Shown: piece after piece, positions 11,479-22,887 of the stretch | Position numbering within the stretch: the first letter of the stretch is position 1 | How the letters are laid out: the number at the start of each line of letters is the position of its first letter | Assembly (NCBI GenBank): GCA_030248215.1 | Contig: JASANG010000424.1 | Span: forward strand, 434,001 to 498,000 | Source: Enoplolaimus lenunculus | Taxonomy: Eukaryota > Nematoda > Enoplea > Enoplida > Thoracostomopsidae | Direction of reading: 5' to 3' | DNA: 64,000 nt | Made by a program: the position numbers and the translations under genes | Notes under the pieces: generated by a model | Seen by the model: the letters and a program-made list of their open reading frames with translations, nothing else | Told to the model about the DNA's origin: nothing | The model's database searches: none

Positions 11479-12197
11479 CTAATATCCTGGGGCCAAACGA
11501 GCAACAGGGCAATGCTGACAACTGCCAGGCGGACCAGGTTCTCCGCGATCGCCCTGTTTACCCTGTGAGCCATTTCGACCTGCAGAGCCGTCTTTGCCAG
11601 GGACTCCTGGCTCACCAGGCTCTCCTGTTTTCCCCTCCTCAGCCGATTTACCAGGAGTGCCAGATTTGCCAATATTGCCCGGTGGACCTGGATGACCGCG
11701 ACCGCCAGGCCGCCCCGGCTGAGGAATGATGATCCCTGGTTTGCCAGCTGGTCCTTTAGGGCCCTCGCGACCAGGCTGTCCGGGTGGTCCTTTTGAGCCT
11801 TGCTTGCCTTCGTCTCCTGGAAGACCGTCACGGCCTCGCTCGCCGTCCGAGCCTGCAGGACCTTGAGAACCACGAGAGCCAGGCGGCCCTGGTTCTCCCG
11901 TATCGGACTCGCAAGGACATTGAGGCGCAAATATTTCAGGAGGTATAACTGCGTCTGCTGGCCGACCGGCCTTTCCGTGACGGCCTGGCTCACCGGCCTT
12001 TCCGCCGCGGCCTGGTCTGCCTGCGGGACCAGTTGGACCTGGTGCGCCACGGTGACAGGTGCAGCCTAAAATATAAGTTAGTTTCGAAATCACCATAGGA
12101 AATAGCGCCCGTTAATGACGCATTTGTTAGCAGTCGCACTGCGGCAGGCTTTTAAATTGATTACCAAGAATAAAACTTTCCAGTGTTTCTAGTAACA

Positions 12198-12250
<53 letters not shown>

Positions 12251-14241
12251 TGAAAATAAAATTTCTACTAATATGAAATACTAAAAATAGTATTTAGCAA
12301 GATTTTCCTATGTTTTCCAAATTTAGATTCAAATAAAATTTACTCGAAATGTTCTGAAAACAACGGGTTGTAGAAATTTAAATTGAAATTTAACAAGCAG
12401 ACCCTGAGAGGGACACAAAGACGGAATTCGCATTCGTTGCGTAAATATGAGTTCCGAAATTTTTTGCTAAATTTCGCAGAACAAAACTAATACGCAAGAG
12501 GTGGAAACCAATGAAATCAGGCCGGATATTAAAGATTCCGAAATTCCGCTATAGGTATTCGACAAGTGAGAGACGACCTTCGGAATAATGTCAAAAAACT
12601 AAACGTTTAATTTAGCAACATTTTTCAAAAGTGAAATTGCTTGACAACACACTCCCTTAACGTTCTAAAGGGCTAAAATATTTTTCGAAGGGACATGCGA
12701 AGATTCAATTAACTTAAAAGCGAGACAAATGGCTTAATTATTTCCATTCCTGTGAGTTTGAGATGCAATCGATTTTTCAAAAAATATCCAAACTCACAAG
12801 AAAACTGTTCTGGTGGCGTTTGCCGTTTAGCAATCAACGATGGCACTTCAAACTCAGGATCGATCGCTTTCAACCAACTGATTGCTTCAACCACAACATC
12901 AACTCGGGAACTCGAGTCGCGCCTGTTCAATGCTGGTTCCGTTTCAGCTGAATGCTCTTTGAGCACTTCTAACCATATGTCCCGTGAACGGCTCTATAAG
13001 ATAAAGGTGAAAAATAATTTTTGGCGAATTCTGAAATTTGTTGATTCCCAAGCCGGTGTTTTACAAGTAGGTTGCAAATTTTATGCGCGTTAGCAAACCA
13101 GTGTCATAGCTAAATGTAAGCTACAATCTTAGCATAAAGATAGGTATAAAACTAAACATAACTGTAGTTAAGGTTGTCCTGTCCTGTTAACGGGACTCCA
13201 TTGGAAATTACGCAGTAAAAATTTTGCTGGATAATCCGGCACTTTCAGTAATGAAATTTGTCGAAAATTTCGGTAGTTAAATTTTGCTTCAATTTTGGTA
13301 GTGAATTGTTTTGTCAATTTCGGTAGTGAAAATTTTCAATTTCGGTAGTGAAATTTTTCGTCAATTTCGGTAGCGAAATTTTTCGTCAATTTCGGTAGCG
13401 AAATCTTTGATCAGTTTCGGTACTTAAATTTATCGCCAATTTCGGTAGTGAATTTTGCTTCAATTTCGGGAGTGAATTGTTTTGTCAATTTCGGTAGAGA
13501 AAATTTAAGATTTCGGTGGTGAAATATTTCGTCAATTTCGGTAGCGAAATTTTTCGTCAATTTCGGTAGCGAAATATTTCGTCAATTTCGGTAGCGAAAT
13601 TTTTCGTCAATTTCGGTAGCGAAATTTTTCGTCAATTTCGGTATCGAAATTTTTCGTCAATTTCGATAGCGAAATTTTGCTTCAATTTCGGGAGTGAATT
13701 GTTTTGTCAATTTCGGTAGTGAAAATTTTCAATTTCGGTAGTGAAATTTTTCGTCAATTTCGATAGCGAAATTTTCCCCCGATTTCAGTCGTGAAAACTT
13801 TCAACTTCGGGAGTGAAATTTCTCATCGATTTCGGTAGCTAAATTTTTCTTCAACTCTATAAAGTCTCAAAAGCCCCATCGAGTTCTAAAGTCAAGCTCT
13901 TATAGTCCAGTGGTGAAGGTAAATGCCTCTCACTCGAAGTCTTGGGGTTCGGATCCAAGCATGGCAATAGATTTTAGTTGAACTAGCATAAATTATTTCC
14001 CGAAGCCGTTGTAATAGAACACCTTACACTTGAAATAATCTTAAATTCAGCAAATATTTAAAGTTTTACTTACAACGCATAACGCAACGTCGGCTTGAAT
14101 ATCTGACTGTAACGCCAAAATGATTTGAAATATCATTGGAAATGTAACTAAACAGGCAGTGGTTGAAATTGTACTCAACACAGTGGCTGCAAATGCGAAC
14201 GCTCGCAATTTCATTGAACGTTTCGTTAACTCTTCTTCCAT
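11479..14241 (-). CDS. col: cuticle collagen 1
   Basis: Three exons on the minus strand: 14241-14074, 12993-12798 and 12065-11479, joining in phases 0 and 1, for 316 residues. Exon 1 has the nematode cuticle collagen N-terminal domain with a membrane-spanning leader (AFAATVLSTISTTACLVTF) and the conserved end LCV, followed by SRSRDIWLEV. A dibasic KRQ near residue 113 fits the proprotein-convertase site of this family. The triple-helix part starts after the first Cys cluster (CCTCHRG), has a second cluster (CPC) and ends with CQHC and ARLAPGY. It is expected to be secreted by hypodermis and cross-linked into cuticle. An in-frame TAA lies upstream of the ATG with no other ATG between. Intron 1 carries a 25-bp minisatellite and intron 2 a TTA microsatellite. 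The last exon is exactly as long as in the second collagen, so the two are duplicates. Confidence 0.93.
12197..12251. repeat. TTA microsatellite in collagen 1 intron 2
   Basis: About 18 uninterrupted ATT units. Confidence 0.95.
13225..13855. repeat. 25-bp minisatellite in collagen 1 intron 1
   Basis: About 25 head-to-tail units of the form GTCAATTTCGGTAGCGAAAT plus TTTTC. Each unit holds an imperfect hairpin (TTTCG...CGAAA). Units vary most at the edges and are nearly identical in the middle (13520-13640), as expected from unequal exchange. Confidence 0.93.
13895..13963 (+). repeat. tRNA-like SINE piece
   Basis: TATAGTCCAGTGG resembles an A box and GGGGTTCGGATCC a B box about 45 bp on, the same arrangement as inside family C. 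It lies alone in the collagen 1 intron. No cloverleaf acceptor stem is visible. Confidence 0.5.
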
Positions 14242-14816
14242 CGTTTCGGATTGGACAATACCTTTTTCTGAGTCGGTGGAGTGACAAGACGGTGTTTTGT
14301 GATTGGGTAAAAGCAGTTTTGAGATGAGATATAAATTGAGATCAGTTGCGATTGGTTACATCATAGTCGTTGCTCGTGTTTTATTGGCTAACAGTTTCAA
14401 AGTGTGATGCTTGTAATTTGCTATTGTAACTTTAAAAGGTCTTTTCACTTTTTTTAAATCATTATACGGCTGTTAGTACTGTTCTGTTAATAGATTATTT
14501 AATTTGGGTGGCGAAAATCAAGAGTACTGAAATTTACAATTTGCCATTATCAAATTTTTGGTTAAAATACGGAATCAAAATCGAATCAATATTACTTGAT
14601 GGTATGATAAATCCAACAACAATACACGTTGTTTCAAAGCTCAAAGATGGTTAATTTCAAACAAAATCAAATTTTGAGCGCTTGCACCAAGAACGCCGCA
14701 TGCCTCTAATATACCGCATAAGATTAAGTCTAGCCCAAGCCATGCCCTAAATCTACTAACTCCAAATCTGCAATATGCTAATCAACAGTTGGAAAAACAG
14801 CAGCACATTATTAAAA

Positions 14817-15091
14817 CCCTATTCGCACGTGGAAGTTTTTGGTGGGAGAACTTGCAGCTGTAAATTGCGCGCAGAACTTGTATTTTTTTATCAGCCAATC
14901 AGAAATCGGCTACAATAAATTTACACAACATCAATGGTTATTCACACATGGGAACTAAATTCCTAGTTATCAATTTTAATGAGTTCTTTGCCGCTGCAAT
15001 TTTTTCAAACGGGATTTTGGACAAAAAACTTGCAAATGCAAGTTATAGCTACAAGTTGCCGAAGCAAAAACTTACACGTGTGAATAGGTCT
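14817..15091. mobile_element. family P inverted-repeat element
   Basis: CCCTATTCGCACGTGGAAGT at the left and AAACTTACACGTGTGAATAG at the right are inverted. A longer relative lies at 54219-54893. A family C element entered its right end at TTAA. Confidence 0.7.
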
Positions 15092-15095
15092 TTAA

Positions 15096-15464
15096 CCTCT
15101 TCTCACATTGAGTTGCCTATAGGCAACTAAGCGCAGTGTATATACGTTAAATAATGTATATCGTACCGTGTTTAACAATTGCAACACGTATACATAGTAC
15201 TAAATCACCACAAGACGTGAGAGCGCCCTCGGGCTGGAGCGTCAAGCTCCTATAGCTGAGTGGTGATGGTATACACCTCCCGCTCCAGTCACTGGAGTTC
15301 GAATCCTAGCATACCACAAGACGTGAGAGCCCCCTCGGGCTCGAGCGTCAAGCTCCTATAGCTGAGTGGTGATGGTATACGCCTCCCGCTCCAGTCACTG
15401 GAGTCCGAATCCTAGCATAAAAGTAGGTCTCAGGGGTAATACAAAATATACTTGTGAGAAAGGG
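15096..15464 (+). mobile_element. family C element (TTAA target) with two tRNA-like units
   Basis: It is flanked by TTAA on both sides and has ends CCTCTTCTCACATTGAG and CTTGTGAGAAAGGG. TTAA targets and CCCTTT-type ends point to a piggyBac-like parent. Inside are two direct copies (about 15225-15312 and 15318-15421) of a Pol III-like unit with an A box (TAGCTGAGTGG) and a B box (GAGTTCGAATCC; one copy has one change). Confidence 0.8.
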
Positions 15465-15483
15465 TTAAATATTTTTAATTTAT

Positions 15484-15612
15484 CGTCATTATGTTGAACA
15501 TTGATTTTGGTTTTCAAACTGGACATACAGCAATAGCTTCGGCCTCGCCATATGGAGTGTCTACAAATTAAAAAATTGAAACCGATCTTCAATGTTCACC
15601 ATAATGACAATA
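15484..15612. mobile_element. small palindromic MITE
   Basis: GTCATTATGTTGAACATTGA is answered by TCAATGTTCACCATAATGAC about 90 bp on. No transposase words. Confidence 0.55.
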
Positions 15613-16279
15613 AATTTTTAAAATATTTGAATAATTTTCTGTTATTTTTCCTGCTGACCATATGTGCTCTTACGATAAATATATTAAATCTAGTGTTCAA
15701 AATTTGAATTGAACCTTAGCTTTTCGTGAGCTTCTAAAAATTACGTGACAATATCGTCAACTGGTGATAGGTGCTACACACATTTGGTGATGTCAATTTT
15801 GAACCAAAACAAATTGTGTCGTATACACTAAAATCATGCATTTTAAATCTTTAGAGCATGAAATAAAACTATACATTTAACGTTGTTTATAACTTGTAAA
15901 AACGTACACATTTGCATAAAACTCAGTGACATCGAACTTGATGCAATCCATGATTTGATACCGAGCGGGTAGTAGCAAGCTTTGTTACCACCCATGGATC
16001 AACTAAAGAAGGAATTATATAATCCCTAAAATCCATCAAGTTATACAACGCTAGTATACCTCCCATTTGTTTGGATTTTGGTAAATTTCGGGGGGATGTA
16101 CGTTTCGATCCCCTATTTTTGTACGATCTTGAACTTGGGCGTTTCTAGTGAACAACAATTTCACAAATACAGTTGATCTTATATTTTTTTAAATTTAGAA
16201 ATTTACTTCGCCCAATCTCACTGCCATAAGTTTGTCATTTTGTTTTCTGTTGTAATTTTGTATATATTCATACCTTATT

Positions 16280-16417
16280 TTAAGTATATTTTGTCGCATA
16301 TTTTGAGTGAAAGTCAAAACTTTTACTACTATACAGTAGAGTATAATCATCAGACCGCGTCTCATCATCGACAAGGTCGCGTTTTATACGAGTTTTAAAT
16401 TTCTTGTTAATCGCCAT
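16280..16417 (-). CDS. small open frame or first exon, unknown
   Basis: A 45-codon frame begins MAINKKFKTRIKRDLVDDE and is rich in charged residues, unlike the A/T-rich chance frames around it. A donor-like GTAGTA follows the codons for DDYTLLY, so it may be the first exon of a longer gene. I do not recognise it. It stands between the two collagens on the same strand. Confidence 0.3.
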   Translation of the reverse strand: MAINKKFKTRIKRDLVDDETRSDDYTLLYSSKSFDFHSKYATKYT

Positions 16418-16514
16418 TACTTTTTCGCTGTTTTTAATTAATCCTTTTTGGTGATTTATTTGTTTTTCATTTTTAAGCAGATGATTTTAACGCAATTTAC
16501 AGTTTAAAGTTTAA

Positions 16515-16752
16515 CCCTTTCTCACATGAATATTTTCTATTTCCCCTGAGACTTAGTGACTGGAGTGGGAGCCGTATACCATCACCACTCAGCTATAGGA
16601 GTTTGACGCTCGAGCCCGAGGGGGCTCTTACGTCTTGTGGTGATTTAGTACTATGTATACGTGTTGCAATTGTTAAACACGGTGCGATATATACTATTTA
16701 ACGTATATACACTGCATTGAGTTGCCTACAGACAACTCAATGTGAGAAGGGG
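16515..16752 (-). mobile_element. family C element, one tRNA-like unit
   Basis: TTAA on both sides; ends CCCTTTCTCACATGAATAT and TGTGAGAAGGGG. It is in reverse orientation relative to 15096-15464 and carries a single tRNA-like unit whose B box is damaged. Confidence 0.8.
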
Positions 16753-16994
16753 TTAATTGTCACTCAAAATCAAGGCCAGTCTTCTCAAATAAACATTGAT
16801 TGGGACAATGTATAATAGGACAAGTCTGGTACAAAATCTATAAGCTTCGCTGTTGGCCAGGTTTCAACTGGATACCAAACAATTTCACCAGCTGTTCAAA
16901 ACAAAAATAAATACAAAAAACGGTTTATTACATAAAAAATCAACTATCTTAAATTGCAAAAAAATCAAAGTATCACGACTATTCGTCACCCGAC

Positions 16995-17105
16995 GGAATG
17001 TAATCCGAAATTATGCTTAGGCTTAGACTAAAGCTTATGACTACGCTTAGGATTATACTTAGATTTATTAATATGTTACTGTTGAGCAACAAGGCGCCGT
17101 GTGAC
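16995..17105. repeat. degenerate TTAGGC words, family E relic
   Basis: TTATGCTTAGGCTTAGACTA and further diverged copies. The ends are lost. Confidence 0.4.
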
Positions 17106-17354
17106 GAATTGTCTTAGTTGCAAAAAAATATTGTTCCCGTTGTGACATCTTCAATTACCCAAAACCGTATGTTTCCATTCGGAATGTTGAGTCTAAAACT
17201 AAGAATATAGCCAATAATTATTCTGTTCCGAAGATTCTGAGAAAACGACAAATAGACCACTTTTAAACGGTTTAGGTTACCGGTTAGTTCTCGAAGATCA
17301 GAAACCTATTACCCGCTTGCTACGCTCGTTTCCCAATGAAACCTGTAATATATA

Positions 17355-17477
17355 CACAGCAAAAAATGGTGAGTCAATCGAATTTGACTCTGGCGGAAAC
17401 AAAATTTGACTCAGTTTGTGTAGTCCGGAAAAGCCTATTTCGGAGAGAGTCAATTTGACTCACCATTTTTTGCAGTG
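17355..17477. mobile_element. MITE family A, internally deleted
   Basis: Left CACAGCAAAAAATGGTGAGT, right CCATTTTTTGCAGTG. About 80 bp of the interior is missing compared with other copies. Confidence 0.7.
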
Positions 17478-17688
17478 TAGAGTTTTGTTTCCCAAAATAA
17501 AATTCAGTCATCCCTTGCTTGCTAGGAAATAATGGAAAACAGAAAATTTGGAAATTTATCACTTTTCTGCGCCCATAATCTCAACTGTGGCTACCGGATC
17601 GATTCTAATCATCAGTTGGTGGTCGGTCGTGTTACTTAAAAACCAGCGAACGAGATAAAACCGCTTTGAGATAGCACATTTTGGTATA

Positions 17689-17913
17689 CAGCAAAAACTG
17701 GTTAGTCAAATTGACTCTCTATCTCCGAAATACGCTCTTCCGGACTGCACAAGTGAGTTTAAAAATTTCGGCTCCGCCAGAGTCAAATTTGACTCACTGC
17801 ACGATTCAATTAGTCAAATGTGACTCAGGCGGAGTCGATTTATGACTCAGTTTGTGTAGTCCAGAAAAGCATATTTCGGAGAGAGCCAATTTCACTCACC
17901 ATTTTTTGCAGTG
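17689..17913. mobile_element. MITE family A, copy 5
   Basis: TACAGCAAAAACTGGTTAGT at the left and ACCATTTTTTGCAGTGTA at the right, with palindromic GAGTC words between. Confidence 0.75.
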
Positions 17914-18024
17914 TACTTGAATTCAAAGCTACTTCTATTCAAGACTATCTGATCAGTATAGATTTCAGTTGGTTGAAATCATATTAGCATGTGTGATAGC
18001 TACTACACCGTAGCTGAGAATAAC

Positions 18025-18250
18025 GAACGGTATTCTTAAATGTGCGTAGCACTTATCACCAGTTAATGATAGGTCTTGTAACTTTCGAACCAGTGCATGA
18101 TGAGCTTTGAAATTTAGCACATTTTACTGCATTTGATTTGCTCTATTTCTCTGCCAATTTTTAGATGCGCAATTGCAAAAGTTCGTCAGTTTAGAAAACC
18201 TATCGCTAAACTGGTGATTGATATTATTCGCATTTGACAATACGAGCCAT
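18025..18250. mobile_element. family H MITE, fuller copy
   Basis: The left has GGTATTCTTAAATGTGCGTA and the right TTCGCATTTGACAATACGAG. It is colinear with 8975-9215. Confidence 0.6.
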
Positions 18251-18623
18251 GGTCCAAAGACAGAATTAAAACGCTATACATATGTGAATACGACTCTACA
18301 CTAAAAATGCTGCAATTAAAGTTAAGTAATTTAATTTTTTTGACGGTTCTTTTAAAATTTCAATTTTGAACGATAGGAAATTTACTGTTTGAAATGTGAA
18401 ATACTATTTTTTTTAATTTTAGAAAAACAAATAACCTGAAAATGATGTAACATTTAAAGAATTTATAGCGTACGACCAATGAGCGTTCTATTATTGGTTA
18501 TCGTAGTATAATTCTATCAAATGATATTAATCGCTCGTAAACTTACATGTAAATCGTATCCGTAACCAATGTATCCCGAAAAAAAATTGCTCCAAACAAA
18601 TACGGACCCCTTCAGATCGAGGT

Positions 18624-21396
18624 CTAGTAGCCTGGGGCCAGTCGAGCAGCTGGACAATGATCGCATGAGCCCAAACCGCCAGGTTCACCAATATCACCAG
18701 GTGGACCTCTGCCGCCAGGACGGCCAGGCCGGCCTTGATTACCTGGGTCGCCTCCTGGTCCTTGATCGCCTGGACCGCCGTCGGTTCCGGGCCGTCCAGG
18801 AGTTCCTGTCTTTCCACGTGATCCTGGCCGGCCTGGTGTTCCTGGAGTTCCTGGCGGGCCGCGATTTTCTGTTTGCGATCCAGGCGTGCCAGGAGGTCCT
18901 TTAAGACCAGGCCGGCCGTCACCACCGGGACCCCCTTTCGGACCTTGCGGTCCAGGGTCGCCTGGTTGTCCTGGTTTACCTGGTTCGCCTTCGTCTCCAG
19001 GCAGGCCTGGTGGGCCCTTAGGACCAGGACCGCCAGGACGGCCTGGATCTGCCTCGCAAGGGCATTGCGGCTGAAATACTGGCGGTTGTACTTCAGCCCG
19101 GGCTGGTTGCCCGTTTTCGCCCGGTCGGCCCATCCGGCCAGGCAAACCAGGACGGCCTTCTTGCCCTGGTGGACCTTCAGGACCGGTTGGACCGCGATGG
19201 CAAGTGCAACCTGTAATAAATCGAAATTTAGGCTGGAAGTTTCGTTGAAATAACAGATTTTAGGATATATCACTTTGAGATATTGGCTGAATTTGTAAAA
19301 TTTTCAAGAAGAACAAAAGATTATAAATTAAAGATTTAAATTTGATGAACTATGACTATGATATATTTGATGCTACAATTTCAGCAATACAGTCTTAGAA
19401 TTTCTGGCCAAACAATGAAATAAACTTAACGGTACGAAACCGTCACAAGACTAGAGATAGGCCCATGAAGAGATCAGGGCGGAACATTTTTCTGTGGGTG
19501 TGGAATAAAGTAAGCTTAACGCTTTCTCACATGAATATTTTCTATTTCCCCTGAGACCTACTTTTATGCTAGGTTTCGAACTCCGGTGACTGGAGTGGGA
19601 GGCGTATACCATCACCACTCAGCTATCGGAGCTTGACGCTCGAGCCTGAGGGGGCTCTCACGTCTTGTGTTGATTTAGTACTATGTATACGTGTTGCAAT
19701 TGTAAAACACTGTGCGATATATTTTATTTAACGTACATACACTGCGCTGAGTTGCCTATAGGCAACTCAATGTGAGAAGGGATTAAGCTTTAGACTAATT
19801 TTTTGCTTATTTTTACGTCATAATATCGCCTATAACTCGTCATACTTAAAATTACTGAGAGCGCAAATAGATTTACAATAAGGCAAGAAGTAGTTTCCGG
19901 GCACAGAATTGATTTCTGTAAGGTCGTCGACATTTTCATTTTTCTGTTCCGGTAGTCGACTATCAACAACGAAGTAGAGTGCAACTGTAACTCTTTCCAT
20001 CAACTTACATCCAAATTCAGGTGTCGCTTGTCGTGTATGCCTAATCAAGCTAGCTCCATCGTATTCAGGATCGGACAGTTTCAATAAATTGAACGCTTTG
20101 CTCAACCCAACCGCTACGTTGTTGCTCGCCATGGACTCTGCTCCGTTCAAGAGTTCGCCGTCTTGAGTCATAACTACCATTTCTTTCCATAATTCACGAG
20201 ATCGAACCTAAAATTTTAAAATCTATAAAGCTGGAATGACATACGTATTTTAGGCAACTTTCCAGCATTTACTTTGTTTACAATATTTTGTTTGAACAGA
20301 AATGTGATTGCTCTGTGAAAAGAAACATTGCATGAAGATTGTAGTGCATTCGCTAACATTTGCGCATTGCACAAAGCCGGCAGATTAGTAGTTATTAATG
20401 CAGCAGTATAATTGCTGCATGATATGATCGAATATTTAGCAAAAAATGTATAACTTGAAACACGGAAATTTACAGCGTACAATTTCAAAAATGTGTTATT
20501 TGTTAAGCTAGAAATAAGCGTAGTTTTTAAGTTATTTTCAACTTAAGCAACAAAAAAATCATATTTCTGGTTTCTTTTATAATATTTTTCGAGAAAAGTT
20601 TGCACCGTTTCATATTACGAATTTGTTATCTGTAGATTTTATAAATAAATAAACAGGCACAGAGATGGATCCTAGCTTTTTCGAAGGAGTGTGACATGCG
20701 AAATCTTTGGGTAACTTGGAATGAAAATGCAGGATCCGGTTACCACTACAATTTAAGTTTAGGGGAGACTAGTTGCCCCTATCACCGGCCCCTTATATCC
20801 GGTAAAGACTTACCTTACAGAACGCAGCTTAAGTATATATATTGGGATACCATAGGAATTTCGGGTTTAGAGCCGATAATGACTCTTTAATAAGAGTGTG
20901 CAACTGGGTCCATTCTGTGTAGTATGCAAGAATGTATCCAGCGCCCATTGCGGTTCACCCACCTTATTTTAAAGGGGGGTACAACTTGTGCGAACTATGG
21001 CACTCATATACGTCATCAAAAACGCTCCGGCTATAGTTTACTTTACGGTTATTACATGTGATAGCGACTCCGCTTTCTAAACAGGGGTTTGGCCAAAAAC
21101 ACAACGCCTGGTGATACATTTTGTACCATGTGGAACCACAAGAGTTGCATACTATTGTACACATGTACTCTTGCCTATATCCGCTTTTTACTTACTTTAC
21201 AAAACGCAGCTTCGGCGTCCATTTCCGCTTGAAGTGATTGAATTGACGTAAAAACCATGGGAAATGTAACAAGGCATGCAGTAACTGCAACAGTACTTAG
21301 TGCAACCGCAACAAATGCTACTAATTTCAGCTGTTGAGTGCGTTGTTGTTGTTGTTGTTGTAATGAAACGATACTTTTTTCATGCCGTTCAGTCAT
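18624..21396 (-). CDS. col: cuticle collagen 2
   Basis: Three exons, 21396-21196, 20207-20009 and 19210-18624, join in phases 0 and 1 for 328 residues. After a short Gln run, exon 1 carries the membrane segment ([19 protein letters not shown]) and ends at FCK; exon 2 continues with [10 protein letters not shown], which is the canonical family junction. RHTR before Gln near residue 126 is an R-x-x-R convertase site. Three Cys clusters (CCTCHRG, CPC, CDHC) flank and interrupt Gly-X-Y repeats, and the protein ends ARLAPGY. It should be processed and built into cuticle like its neighbour. Intron positions, phases and the 587-nt last exon match collagen 1, so they arose by tandem duplication. The collagen exons are G/C rich against an A/T-rich background. 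Intron 1 holds a relic copy of the exon 1 splice junction. Confidence 0.93.
19461..19815. mobile_element. family E MITE split by a family C element
   Basis: Family E sequence runs 19461-19519 (GCCCATGAAGAGATC to GTAAGCTTAA) and resumes at 19783 (TTAAGCTTTAGACTA). The break is exactly at TTAA, which is doubled. It lies in intron 2 of collagen 2. Confidence 0.8.
19520..19782 (-). mobile_element. family C element inserted in family E
   Basis: Ends GCTTTCTCACATGAATAT and ATGTGAGAAGGGA between duplicated TTAA. It carries one tRNA-like unit in reverse orientation (GGATTCGAAC-type B box partly changed). Confidence 0.8.
20797..20835 (-). pseudogene. relic copy of collagen exon 1 donor junction
   Basis: On the minus strand AAGCTGCGTTCTGTAAG followed by GTAAGT and CGGATATA matches the 3' end of collagen 2 exon 1 and its donor (21175-21212), with few changes. 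The frame upstream of it is stopped, so it is a fragment, not a usable exon. Confidence 0.45.
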
Positions 21397-21569
21397 TGCA
21401 ACGCTATTATAATAGTTATTCTAATTAACTAAACTCTTTCACAGAATTAAAATTTTTTAACTAAGTCACAAGTAGGCAATCCGTAGATTGGGATAGAGTC
21501 CCAGACTGTTGAAAGCTGGTATAAATTTTGACTTTCATAGAAAATGAGTCTTCATTGTTACTAAGACCC

Positions 21570-21960
21570 ATGTAAAGATCAGGTGCGGAATGTTTTTCTG
21601 TGGGACTAGAAAAGAGCAAGCTGAAGCTTTAGATCAATTTGTTTGCTTGGCTTAGGCTTAGGCTTAGGAATGTGTAAGCTTAAGCTTTAGACTATTTTTT
21701 GCTTAGCTTAAGTTTAGGCTTAGGCTTAGGCTTAGGAATGAGTTCATTTTTACGCTTCGGCTTAGGCTTAGGCTTAGGCTTAGGCTTACAAATATGCTTG
21801 TTCCGCATCTGTTTTTTACATTGGCCGCCTAAGCCTAAGCGTAAGAATGAGCATATTCCTAAGCCCAAGCCTAAGCCTAAGCCAAGCAAAAAATACTCAA
21901 AACTTAAGCTTACTTCATTGCAGTCTCACAGAAAAACGTTCCGCTCCTGATTTTTATATG
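21570..21960. mobile_element. compound family E MITE with TTAGGC arrays in both directions
   Basis: It starts CCCATGTAAAGATCAGG and contains TTAGGC runs (about 21650-21672, 21716-21740, 21763-21787), then TTTTTTACATTGGCC, then CCTAAGC runs (about 21830-21890) and GTTCCGCTCCTGATTTTT. It reads as two inverted copies fused. Confidence 0.65.
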
Positions 21961-22520
21961 CACCAAAATTGTTTAACTTTACTAAAATAATGACGGTAAA
22001 CTTATAATAGATCTTTAATTCGAGTTCATTTTTGAATACGGGCAGCAAATTCAGTAGCTTTAAATACCAAATTTTTCGCAACCAAGTATTAACTTTTCCA
22101 CAGTTGAAAAATTTGGACGCTAACAGTGCCTAAAGATAAAATATTTGCTTATAAATGTTCTAGAAATGAGAAAAATAGCTAATTATACAATCTTATAATA
22201 ACGCCTTTAGTTAATTCTTAGCGACTGTAACAAGAAGATAGAAACATTGTTTTCAGCTTTGTATATTTCGCTAAATATTTATGTTGTAGTGGTATTTGTT
22301 TGATACATTTGTAACAGTAAAGATTTTAAAATTAACAAATTATTGCTTAATTAGCTACACGTCAAAGCAGTGGCGGTATTTTTGCTATTTTTCAAAAAAA
22401 TTAATTCCGTCGGAGGCACCGGAAGCACCTTTAGAAAGTGTAGTACGCAACAGAGTTTAGGAACCTATTACATTTTACTTCAAACAAGTACTTATACCAC
22501 GTTTTTGCCAACAGCATGTA

Positions 22521-22708
22521 CACTGCAAAAAATGATGAGTCTAATTGATACTCTCCGATATACGCTCTACGGGACAACACAAACTGAGTCAAATTCGACT
22601 CACTTAGTCGCATGTTTGATTCTCGCTGAGTCGAATTGGTCTCAGTTTGTGTAGTGCCGTAGACCCTATTTCGGAGAGAGTTAATTTGACTCAACATTTT
22701 TTGCAATG
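22521..22708. mobile_element. MITE family A, copy 6
   Basis: Flanked by TA; CACTGCAAAAAATGATGAGT and AACATTTTTTGCAATG ends. Confidence 0.8.
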
Positions 22709-22887
22709 TACAATTGTCACAGTTGTCGAGCGTTTATTCAATTTTTATTAATTTTTCTCAGAATGGCGCGTAATACACTGCAGAAGACGGGAGAAATATT
22801 AGGCATTTAAAAAGCTGGCAATAAGCTTGTTGGTTTATTTCAAGAAAACCCATTACGTTTTTGCTGGTAACAAAATGCAGTGTGTTT

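Larger units (their letters stand above)
14242..18623. other. spacer between the collagens, mostly transposons
   Basis: It contains a family P element, two family C elements, a small palindromic MITE (15484-15612), two family A MITEs, family H copies and one small open frame (16280-16417). No other exon could be supported. Confidence 0.5.
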
